From positions 1 to 31,307 of the IMG/VR virus record IMGVR_UViG_3300030202_001835: a stretch of 31,307 nt of DNA; one strand, 5' to 3'. The notes beneath the pieces were generated by a model. It was not told where the DNA came from, did not search any database, and saw nothing but the letters and a program-made list of their open reading frames with translations. The stretch is from a virus. The position numbers and the translations under genes were made by a program. Each line of letters starts with the position of its first letter. Position 1 is the stretch's first letter. Below are positions 1 to 5,437 of the stretch, piece after piece.

Positions 1-260
1 TTTTGGTTTTTGTCATTTACATTAACTAAGGTTTTGACTTGATCAGAGAAATCTCTTATATCTAAATAGGATCTAACAAATTGATCCAGGGAAATATCTT
101 CATCCCCAAATTTTTCAAATAATATTTCTATTAATAGATCAAATTCTGTTTTGGTTAATTTGCCAACAAATTCAAATTCCTCATCTTCATGCTGTTCTTT
201 GTATGTTGTGCATCTCACTTTTTGTTTGGTTTCGCTGTAAAAAATAAAGTTATAAAACAT
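1..260 (-). CDS. Hypothetical acidic protein, 3' end outside the window
   Basis: An open frame starts at an ATG at 258-260 and runs off the left edge, giving at least 86 residues that begin MFYNFIFYSETKQKVRC. The visible part is rich in Glu and Asp (for example EQHEDEEFEF) and has no motif I recognise. The start overlaps the end of the VRR-NUC gene by 11 bases, the same tight packing seen between its neighbours, which supports a real gene in the same operon. Six GATC sites fall inside it, consistent with the phage's coding style. Function unknown; the C-terminus must be read from sequence to the left. Confidence 0.7.
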   Translation of the reverse strand, partial: MFYNFIFYSETKQKVRCTTYKEQHEDEEFEFVGKLTKTEFDLLIEILFEKFGDEDISLDQFVRSYLDIRDFSDQVKTLVNVNDKNQ

Positions 261-621
261 TCTTAAAATATTTATCAATTAATTCAACTCCATCCTCATA
301 GCTATATATTACATAGCTAGCCCATTTTCTGGTTTTAAGCTCTTTTAACCAACGATCTTGATTTTCTGTTGGTTTATTATATTTAATTTTAAATTCAATG
401 GCTAAGCCATTATATTTATCATTTGGATCAAAGATCATAAGATCTGGAACTCCTGGAGATACTCCTAAATATTTGATCAAAAATTGCTCCCATCTGGATC
501 TTTTACCCTCATTTGGAACATGAGTAAATAATTTACCAGGATAATTAAATTTTAAATAAGTGATCACAGCATGCTGGAGCTTATGTTCTTTTGTCAGATA
601 TTTTTGATAGGGATTGCTCAT
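250..621 (-). CDS. VRR-NUC domain nuclease
   Basis: This 123-residue protein is nearly all one VRR-NUC domain, a PD-(D/E)XK fold nuclease found in phages as a stand-alone protein and in FAN1-type structure-specific nucleases. Visible motifs are the N-terminal helix with E12, the HVPNEGKRS segment (residues 34-42), GVSPGVPDLMIF (53-64) carrying the catalytic Asp60, and the E-x-K pair at Glu76 and Lys78, followed by NKPTENQ and a final strand. Family members of this size are often proposed to cut branched DNA or Holliday junctions. It sits at the end of the recombination gene block, behind a RecE-like exonuclease, so a role in processing replication or recombination intermediates is a reasonable inference. 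The start overlaps the upstream gene by about 41 bases. Confidence 0.85.
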   Translation of the reverse strand: MSNPYQKYLTKEHKLQHAVITYLKFNYPGKLFTHVPNEGKRSRWEQFLIKYLGVSPGVPDLMIFDPNDKYNGLAIEFKIKYNKPTENQDRWLKELKTRKWASYVIYSYEDGVELIDKYFKNVL

Positions 622-940
622 CTATTTCTTTGCCTAAATTAATTTTAACAAAGAGAGCCTCCAATTTTGTTAGTTTATCTCTACAATTTACAACATTGTT
701 TTCAATACTTAACAATTTCTGGATCCCATTATCATTAAACAAATAAAATTCATTCTCTTTTGTGCATGCTGGAGCAATACATAAATGATAATAATTAATC
801 ATATCTGTTTCATATTTATTAATTATACTGGATGCATATGCCTCAGAGCAATCTGCAAAGAATGCAATTTTTTCAATTGCCATTGATGGATCATCAGCAT
901 ATAGATCCAGTATTTTTTGTTTTTTGTTTTTTACAGCCAT
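581..940 (-). CDS. Small putative DNA-binding protein
   Basis: The frame is open from 985, but I choose the ATG at 938-940, giving 119 residues starting MAVKNKKQKILDLYADD. The longer form would overlap the exonuclease gene and has an unlikely N-terminus. Residues 1-45 look like a helix-turn-helix: a basic start, then a run where IAFFADCSEAYASSIINKY resembles the turn and recognition helix of HTH proteins that scan a tail for segment-by-segment DNA contacts. The remainder is charged and probably helical, with a predicted coiled-coil-like end. It lies between the exonuclease and the VRR-NUC nuclease. The HTH call is by eye only; no family is recognised. Confidence 0.65.
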   Translation of the reverse strand: MAVKNKKQKILDLYADDPSMAIEKIAFFADCSEAYASSIINKYETDMINYYHLCIAPACTKENEFYLFNDNGIQKLLSIENNVVNCRDKLTKLEALFVKINLGKEIDEQSLSKISDKRT

Positions 941-945
941 TATGA

Positions 946-1752
946 TCATAATATTTTGCATCCCCAGGCATTTTCTTTGTGCCATAAATGGCCATGAGGT
1001 TTACCAGTTTCTAAATACTTTTTATACTGGCTTACAGCATTTTTCCATAACATCTCCCCCTCCTCTAATAGATCATCAGATAATGTAAAAACATCAACCT
1101 TATATGGATGAACATTCTCTATTGCAATGATCCTAAATGCTTTTGGATAAAATCCTAGCATTGCAGAATAAAAATGAGCCTGGATATGATACCCTAATTT
1201 TTTACATTCATATTTAAATGCCTGGGGCTTTATGTTCCTGGTTGTTTTAATATCTGCAATAAATCTCCCTCCATCAGATTCATGAATAATATCTGGCCTT
1301 ACTTTGATCTTAACTCCATCATATTCACCAAAATAACTCTGTTCAATTTTACCAATACAGCTATTTCTGGCCAGCTGGATCTTATCTCTATTATATTCCA
1401 TTTTCTGGAGGATCTGATATTCATCATCATCTATGATCATTTTCCCCTCAGCTCTTTTATTATGCCAGGCAAATTCATCCTTGCCAGCCTTAGATCTTTT
1501 ATCAATCTTTGGCATTATATAAAATTCAGTTAAGAATTTATCTTTTTCTAATAAAAAGGAATGAGTTGCTGATCCCATGATCATAGCCTTAGATGGCTCT
1601 CTATTTGGATCTGGATTTAAATAATTATATAATGAATCATTAACTATTGTTTTGATCCCAGAGCATGAAAGAGCATCATTTTCATGATAATCTTTATTGC
1701 TCATGTTTTTCTTAAGTTTAAGATTTTTTAATTCTACTGGTATTTTTTCCAT
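946..1752 (-). CDS. RecE-like PD-(D/E)XK exonuclease (DUF3799 type)
   Basis: At 268 residues this has the pattern of the phage lambda-exonuclease/RecE-like family. An N-terminal segment LSCSGIK (28-34) is followed by GSATHSFLLE with His64, then Asp154 in VRPDII, Asp167-x-Lys169 in IADIKTT, and Tyr188-x-x-Gln191 in GYHIQAHFYS, which together form the metal site of this nuclease fold. Such enzymes resect one strand of a DNA end and hand the 3' tail to an annealing protein. The ERF-like protein encoded at 4567-5151 is the obvious partner. The start overlaps the upstream MazG-like gene by 35 bases; all seven genes from 3259 down to 1 appear to be one transcription unit. Function is inferred from motifs and context. 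Confidence 0.85.
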   Translation of the reverse strand: MEKIPVELKNLKLKKNMSNKDYHENDALSCSGIKTIVNDSLYNYLNPDPNREPSKAMIMGSATHSFLLEKDKFLTEFYIMPKIDKRSKAGKDEFAWHNKRAEGKMIIDDDEYQILQKMEYNRDKIQLARNSCIGKIEQSYFGEYDGVKIKVRPDIIHESDGGRFIADIKTTRNIKPQAFKYECKKLGYHIQAHFYSAMLGFYPKAFRIIAIENVHPYKVDVFTLSDDLLEEGEMLWKNAVSQYKKYLETGKPHGHLWHKENAWGCKIL

Positions 1753-2026
1753 TTTTTTTATTGGTTTTAATTAATTCTATTTTTAATAATATGAGATACC
1801 CTATGAGATCAGAAACGGAATCCTCTGTTTGATCATTGATCCCTCTATTTTTTATCCTGGATAATTTATCATCTATCCTGGCTCTAATCCCCTCAATAGA
1901 ATCTAGTTTACTAAATATTTTTGGGGGATTATTTGCTGTATCTCCATAGGCTTCATTCTTTTCCAGGAGGAGCTTAATAATATCTCCTCCTATTTTTCTG
2001 ATCAGATCTGATGTTGATTTTGCCAT
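1718..2026 (-). CDS. MazG-like / DUF1599-type protein
   Basis: This 102-residue helical protein carries the signature of the DUF1599 group, which resembles all-alpha NTP pyrophosphohydrolases (MazG/dUTPase-like). Visible motifs are Glu22 followed by AYGDTANNP (26-34), RARIDDKLSRI (48-58) and DLIGYLILL (73-81). In that fold the conserved acidic residues bind magnesium and hydrolyse nucleoside triphosphates. A phage could use this to clean or skew the nucleotide pool, or the protein could be a non-enzymatic relative; the sequence does not decide. The stop of the preceding membrane-protein gene overlaps its start by one base, and its own end overlaps the exonuclease start, indicating translational coupling. 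Confidence 0.65.
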   Translation of the reverse strand: MAKSTSDLIRKIGGDIIKLLLEKNEAYGDTANNPPKIFSKLDSIEGIRARIDDKLSRIKNRGINDQTEDSVSDLIGYLILLKIELIKTNKKNGKNTSRIKKS

Positions 2027-2286
2027 TAGTGTTGAGTAACTTTAATTAGAATGAACATAATAGCTGGAATTGCAGTAAATACAGCATCCCAGATATTAAA
2101 CTTTGTTACCCCTCGATCTACATCCCAGAGCTCTTTGCCAACAGCAATGAATACCAGGATGAACCAGGCAGATATAACATGCATAAACATAACCAGAGGC
2201 CATGCAATAACAGCTCCCCAGAAAAAATGTTTGAGCTTATCCTGGGGAATTAAATTTGATAAATATTTATATATTTTTTCCATCAT
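2026..2286 (-). CDS. Small membrane protein with DKxxHFxxG and GKExxD motifs
   Basis: This 86-residue protein has three hydrophobic segments (about 21-38, 40-50 and 68-84). Conserved-looking polar motifs are DKLKHFFWG (16-24), GKELWD (50-55) and a later Asp67. The same arrangement of motifs occurs in the protein encoded at 15252-15698, so the phage has two diverged relatives. It is reminiscent of the YfiM/VanZ-like small membrane proteins, whose role is not clear. Genes on both sides overlap it by one to four bases. I infer an inner-membrane location; whether it acts in lysis, exclusion or envelope change cannot be told. Confidence 0.7.
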   Translation of the reverse strand: MMEKIYKYLSNLIPQDKLKHFFWGAVIAWPLVMFMHVISAWFILVFIAVGKELWDVDRGVTKFNIWDAVFTAIPAIMFILIKVTQH

Positions 2287-2483
2287 ATTTTAGGGTTTAA
2301 TTTATAATATTGATCCTCAACATCTTGATAATCTATTTCTAAAATTTTAAGGATCTCTCTTAGATCTTGGAGTTTTTCTTTAACTTCTGGAGATAACCCA
2401 TAATATGAGATCTCAGTTAAAACTCCCTTATATAAAGTCATATATAAGATTTTTAATTCATGCAATTTATTTGGTAATGCCAT
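2283..2483 (-). CDS. Hypothetical helical protein
   Basis: A 66-residue charged protein, mostly helical in appearance (heptad-like Leu/Ile spacing through EVKEKLQDLREILKILEID), with no Cys and no signal peptide. Its end overlaps the downstream membrane-protein start by four bases, and its start follows the preceding small membrane-protein stop by three bases, so it is part of the tightly packed early operon. No family recognised. Confidence 0.6.
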   Translation of the reverse strand: MALPNKLHELKILYMTLYKGVLTEISYYGLSPEVKEKLQDLREILKILEIDYQDVEDQYYKLNPKI

Positions 2484-2486
2484 AGT

Positions 2487-2648
2487 TTAAAATAATTGGT
2501 TAATAAATTTTTCTAAGTTTAAAAATAGTATAGTTAAAACAAAACAACAAATGCTCAATCCAGCATAAGTTGCATACCATTCAAAATTTTTGATTTTTGG
2601 TTTTTCATCTTTTAAGATGCTTTTTATATTTCTTTTTATTTCTTCCAT
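2487..2648 (-). CDS. Small single-span membrane protein
   Basis: A 53-residue ORF starting at the ATG at 2646-2648 (MEEIKRNIKSILKDEKPKIK). A charged N-terminal half is followed by one hydrophobic span (about residues 25-44, AGLSICCFVLTILFLN) and a short tail ending NQLF. It ends three bases before the next gene and starts just after a strong GC hairpin (2663-2682), exactly as the 187-residue gene upstream does. The spacing and the hydrophobic span support a real gene. Function unknown; the N-in/C-out topology is inferred from the positive charges. Confidence 0.65.
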   Translation of the reverse strand: MEEIKRNIKSILKDEKPKIKNFEWYATYAGLSICCFVLTILFLNLEKFINQLF

Positions 2649-2662
2649 TTTATAAAATTATA

Positions 2663-2682
2663 AAGGGGCATTCCAGCCCCTT
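2663..2682 (-). terminator. GC hairpin, twin of the one at 3275-3294
   Basis: On the minus strand AAGGGGC pairs with GCCCCTT around a six-base loop (TGGAAT), followed by TTATAATTTTA and, 14 bases after the stem, the ATG of the small membrane protein. It could be a partial terminator, a processing site or a leader hairpin. An almost identical element precedes the gene that ends just upstream. Confidence 0.6.
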
Positions 2683-2695
2683 AGTTATTATTGTA

Positions 2696-3259
2696 TTAAT
2701 TAAATTTTAGAATTAGATCTGGATCATTATTTTCAACAACATCATTAACAATCTTCTGCTCCATTTGTAATTCTAATGATCTGAATTTTTTTCTGTAAAT
2801 CTGATTCAATTTTTTAGTTGCTGGATCCAATGATCCTGGATCTGCAATCTCTTTTAATTCTTGATCAAAAAGAAAATGATTCATTTTCATGATCTGATTA
2901 TATTCAGCTTTTAATCTTATTAGATCCCAATCTGATTTTGGATCTTTTACATTATCATCAGCATTTGAATAGATCCTAACAAATTCAGTTTCTGAAACTC
3001 TTATCCAGGATCCAGATGAACTCCAGTTGTGTAATTTTCTGAAATCAATACTGAATGTATTTTCATCATTAAATAAAATCCAGGCATCCATATATTGAGT
3101 TTTTTTGCCTCTGTTTAGAGTTAATTCAACTCCAACTCTTACTGGCCTATTTGCAACATCTGCATTTTTTAATTTATTAAGATCTGTAATTCTAGCTCTT
3201 AAAAAATTCTCATTAAATTTTTCGATTTGTGTTTTTGTTTTTGTGTTTAGTATTTCCAT
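2696..3259 (-). CDS. Hypothetical cytoplasmic phage protein
   Basis: A 187-residue protein without signal peptide or membrane span. The N-terminus has a Thr/Lys alternation (NTKTKTQ) that mirrors the NTNTNT repeat at the start of the preceding gene. The middle (about 40-95) alternates hydrophobic and polar residues, as in a small beta domain, and the C-terminal third is helical. It is flanked on both sides by near-identical GC hairpins, which suggests that it is an individually regulated or processed cistron. No family recognised. Confidence 0.65.
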   Translation of the reverse strand: MEILNTKTKTQIEKFNENFLRARITDLNKLKNADVANRPVRVGVELTLNRGKKTQYMDAWILFNDENTFSIDFRKLHNWSSSGSWIRVSETEFVRIYSNADDNVKDPKSDWDLIRLKAEYNQIMKMNHFLFDQELKEIADPGSLDPATKKLNQIYRKKFRSLELQMEQKIVNDVVENNDPDLILKFN

Positions 3260-3274
3260 AGTTTAAAAATTATA

Positions 3275-3294
3275 GAGGGGCATCTCAGCCCCTC
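3275..3294 (-). terminator. GC hairpin, twin of the one at 2663-2682
   Basis: Minus-strand GAGGGGC pairs perfectly with GCCCCTC around the loop TGAGAT, then TATAATTTTTAAAC leads to the ATG at 3259. The stem core, the start of the loop and the following TATAATTTT match the copy at 2663-2682. Preceded by a run of ATA/ATT triplets after the stop of the 132-residue gene. Confidence 0.6.
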
Positions 3295-3308
3295 AATTAT
3301 TATTATTA

Positions 3309-3707
3309 TTATTTTATATCTCCGTTTGCTTTTAAAACATTAGTATAATCAACATTATCTATTCTAACAACATTGTTTGTTACTCCTCCATCTAATCCTT
3401 TGTGAGATCCATTCTGAGTAACCCATACTCTCTCTCCTCCAGTAAATACCTCAACTCCAGAAAATATTTTTCTGTAAGTTCTGAATGATATAAAGTTTTT
3501 TGCATTTGGGTTTAAAGGGAATCCTCCAACTTGATCAACTACTCCCTCAACAAAGCAGTTATCTGAATTTTCAAAATCGTAAGATCTTACGAAATCTCCA
3601 ACTTTAAATTTTTCAGTTGATGTTCTTGCAACTTTTAATGCTGGATCTAGTGGATTATTTAATATTGAATTTGTGTTTGTGTTTGTGTTTGTGTTTAAGT
3701 TTTTCAT
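3309..3707 (-). CDS. Hypothetical protein with N-terminal NT repeat and SH3-like segment
   Basis: A 132-residue protein. It begins MKNLNTNTNTNTNSILNN, where the Asn-Thr alternation is encoded by four perfect copies of a hexamer. Residues 34-60 (KFKVGDFVRSYDF...FVEGVVDQVGG) look like a small SH3-like barrel of the kind that starts with a VGD turn, and the rest is beta-rich. Its translation start region is a 21-base exact copy of that of the preceding 60-residue gene. It lies in the early region between a promoter and two GC hairpins. Function unknown. Confidence 0.65.
   Translation of the reverse strand: MKNLNTNTNTNTNSILNNPLDPALKVARTSTEKFKVGDFVRSYDFENSDNCFVEGVVDQVGGFPLNPNAKNFISFRTYRKIFSGVEVFTGGERVWVTQNGSHKGLDGGVTNNVVRIDNVDYTNVLKANGDIK
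3670..3696 (-). repeat. Hexanucleotide tandem repeat inside a coding region
   Basis: Four perfect TTTGTG units (plus-strand reading) followed by TTT, encoding alternating Asn and Thr near the start of the 132-residue protein. Because the unit is six bases, copy-number change would keep the frame. Confidence 0.9.
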
Positions 3708-3740
3708 TTTGTGTTTATTTAAATTAGTATTAAGTTTTTA

Positions 3741-3923
3741 TTATTGATTTGCTATCATTATTTTTTTTACCATGCTTTTGTAATGAGCTCTAACTGCTTT
3801 TGCTTTTTTTATTTCGTTTTCAGTTTTTACTATTTCAGCATTGATTGCATCCAGCTCATTTATATCCCAGCAGTTTCTTGCTTTTGCTTTTAAAGATCTA
3901 AGTTTGTTAATTAAGTTTTTCAT
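3741..3923 (-). CDS. Small basic helical protein
   Basis: A 60-residue Lys-rich protein (MKNLINKLRSLKAKARN...), probably two helices, with no Cys pair or membrane span. It is the first gene after the best promoter match in the window, with a leader of about 36 bases. The leader end and first codons are duplicated at the next gene. No family recognised; size and charge would suit a nucleic-acid-binding or host-takeover factor, but that is a guess. Confidence 0.6.
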   Translation of the reverse strand: MKNLINKLRSLKAKARNCWDINELDAINAEIVKTENEIKKAKAVRAHYKSMVKKIMIANQ

Positions 3924-3965
3924 TTTGTGTTTTTTAAATTAATATATTTCGTTTTGTTTGATATT

Positions 3966-3995
3966 CAAATATAATAATAGATTTTCATTCTACAA
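3966..3995 (-). promoter_or_regulatory. Bacteroidetes-type promoter for the early operon
   Basis: On the minus strand TTG (plus 3993-3995) is separated by exactly 19 bases from TATATTTG (plus 3966-3973), which matches the Bacteroidetes consensus TTG-N17 to N23-TAnnTTTG. Transcription would start near 3958, upstream of the 60-residue gene. This is the only candidate in the window where both boxes are present at the right distance. Confidence 0.7.
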
Positions 3996-4140
3996 TACAA
4001 AATTAAAATATTTTTTTATTTTTTATTTTTCTTCTCTGGTGAATTTCGTTTAATAAACTTTCTAAGATTTTTGATATACTGATACCATAAAGGGGTGAAA
4101 GTCGCTTAAATCGCATGTTTTAGGCCTCTAAATGGATATT

Positions 4141-4171
4141 AAAAAAGCCCAAAAAACTTAATTTCTGGGCT
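4141..4171 (-). terminator. Rho-independent terminator after the SSB-like gene
   Basis: Minus-strand AGCCCA pairs with TGGGCT around a 14-base loop and is followed by six T. It lies about 60 bases beyond the stop of the SSB-like gene and would end the 5363-4228 transcript. Confidence 0.7.
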
Positions 4172-4227
4172 CTTAAAATGAAAAAACTAAACTAAACTAA
4201 TTGAAAACACTCAATTATATTGTCGCT

Positions 4228-4548
4228 TTACCATGGCAGATCATCATTGTTTTCAACCATTGGCTCAGTATCTGGTGGAGAATCAGCCTTTGGTTTTGCC
4301 TTGTAAGTATTAAATTTAAATGTCAATGATCCATAATCATTTGTTGTTACTTGGAACTTAAATTGTACATCTCCATTATAAACTTGCCTGGCATCTGCCA
4401 ATAAATCAGCATGCTCTTTTAAATGATCCATCAAATGTTTTGGGGTTAATACACCATCACAAACAACAAAATCTGGAGCATTATCATTCTTTTTAAATGT
4501 TTTAATCCCTTTTATAACTAGGGGATTTTCTTTTTTTACTTCACTCAT
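4228..4548 (-). CDS. SSB-like protein with acidic aromatic C-terminal tip
   Basis: This 106-residue protein has a beta-rich body (about 8-84) and a Pro/Asp/Glu-rich linker that ends NNDDLPW. Bacterial and phage single-strand DNA-binding proteins typically end in an acidic tip such as DDLPF, which docks replication and repair partners, and this tail is a close imitation with Trp in place of Phe. The gene follows the ERF-like annealing protein by 18 bases, the usual setting for a phage SSB. I do not see the canonical OB-fold signature in the body, so the call rests on the tail and context. It is the last gene before the terminator at 4141-4171. Confidence 0.55.
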   Translation of the reverse strand: MSEVKKENPLVIKGIKTFKKNDNAPDFVVCDGVLTPKHLMDHLKEHADLLADARQVYNGDVQFKFQVTTNDYGSLTFKFNTYKAKPKADSPPDTEPMVENNDDLPW

Positions 4549-4566
4549 AATTTTTAAAATTTAAAT

Positions 4567-5151
4567 TTATTTGGTTAATATTTGTAATCTTTGATCCAGC
4601 TCTTGTTTATAGAGCTTTTTCATTTTATATCCAGATTCTGGATCTGAATATTTTGTTATAACTGCCTCAACTTGTTTTGGATTCTCGCAGATCATAGTTG
4701 CATTAAATTGATCTTCTGATAACCAAATTGATTTTCTTGTTTTAGTAGTTGATGGCTGTATTTGAATTTCCTGGGATTGATTCTGATCTATTTTTTTAGA
4801 TCCAACAGCTCCGAGCATTTCATCAACAGATGCAAATTCTGTATCAATGCCAATACCCAAATAACCTAGGGCTCTACCTAGAGCTGAGGTTGAACAATTT
4901 TCCAGGAAACTTGTTTTGTTAATATTTGAATTATCTCTATACTCATGAGCATGAGCTCTAGAAATAACCCTGTTATTATGATCTTTAATTGTAACCTCCA
5001 TGATCACCTCCTTATCATTACAATGAACAACTCTATCCTCAATGGAGATCATTTGATCAGTTTTTTCATTCATTTTTTTTGAGGCTCTGAATGATTTAAG
5101 CCTTTCATTTACTGGGGTATAACTTTTCCCCTTGATTTTAATGGTTTTCAT
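4567..5151 (-). CDS. ERF-like single-strand annealing protein
   Basis: A 194-residue protein whose central block NKTSFLENCSTSALGRALGYLGIG (78-101), followed by FASVDEMLGA (106-115), is the pattern seen in phage ERF-type proteins and related annealing proteins, where a similar Ser-Ala-(L/I)-G-R-A-L helix is most conserved. Residues 33-70 form a run of alternating beta-type residues around VTIKDHNNRVISRAHA. These proteins anneal complementary single strands made by an exonuclease such as the one at 946-1752. Its start overlaps the stop of the preceding HTH gene by four bases. Annotation as a recombinase is family-based; some members of this group are only called hypothetical. Confidence 0.6.
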   Translation of the reverse strand: MKTIKIKGKSYTPVNERLKSFRASKKMNEKTDQMISIEDRVVHCNDKEVIMEVTIKDHNNRVISRAHAHEYRDNSNINKTSFLENCSTSALGRALGYLGIGIDTEFASVDEMLGAVGSKKIDQNQSQEIQIQPSTTKTRKSIWLSEDQFNATMICENPKQVEAVITKYSDPESGYKMKKLYKQELDQRLQILTK

Positions 5152-5363
5152 ATTCTAAATAAAATTACATTATACATGGTTTCAATATCAAATCCCAATT
5201 CTCTCATGAGTTTTACCTCTTGAATTTTAAAAGTATTAGGATCCTCAACTCTGCCCTTTAGTGTTGGCATAGTTAAATTCAGATGTTTTGCAACATCTTT
5301 TTTTCTGAGCTTCAGCCTTTTTAATTCAGCTTTAAATAAGAGCTCAAATACATTATATTCCAT
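5148..5363 (-). CDS. Small HTH protein
   Basis: I take the ATG at 5361-5363, giving 71 residues from MEYNVFELLFKAELKRLKL. The frame is open to 5387, but the extra start would lie on top of the promoter box. Residues 12-45 read as a Cro/CI-type helix-turn-helix: KLRKKDVAKHLNLTMPTLKGRVEDP, with the usual AKxLNLT turn. It is the first gene of a three-gene unit (HTH, annealing protein, SSB-like protein) directly behind a TATATTTG box, so it may regulate this unit. The DNA target is unknown. Confidence 0.65.
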   Translation of the reverse strand: MEYNVFELLFKAELKRLKLRKKDVAKHLNLTMPTLKGRVEDPNTFKIQEVKLMRELGFDIETMYNVILFRI

Positions 5364-5384
5364 ATTCTTGGTTTTGTGTAATTG

Positions 5385-5392
5385 CAAATATA
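5385..5392 (-). promoter_or_regulatory. TATATTTG promoter box before the HTH gene
   Basis: The Bacteroidetes -7 type box TATATTTG sits in an AT-rich intergenic gap about 22 bases ahead of the chosen ATG. At the expected distance upstream there is TTT rather than TTG, so the match is partial. Confidence 0.45.
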
Positions 5393-5437
5393 ATGAAAAA
5401 ATATTTAAATAAAAGATGTATTAATTAAAATAGATTT

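Larger units (their letters stand above)
3924..4227. other. Intergenic region: promoter, short ORF and terminator
   Basis: About 300 bases without a recognised gene. It holds the promoter at 3966-3995 and the terminator at 4141-4171. Between them, a 37-codon minus-strand frame at 4003-4116 (MRFKRLSPLYGISISK...) has no recognised homology. The stretch contains no GATC site, unlike the rest of the window, and has several CpG dinucleotides, so its base usage is different from its surroundings. Confidence 0.6.

Noticed and set aside
3670-3696. Short tandem repeat as a CRISPR array or iteron
   Set aside because: The unit is six bases without spacers and is part of a coding frame.
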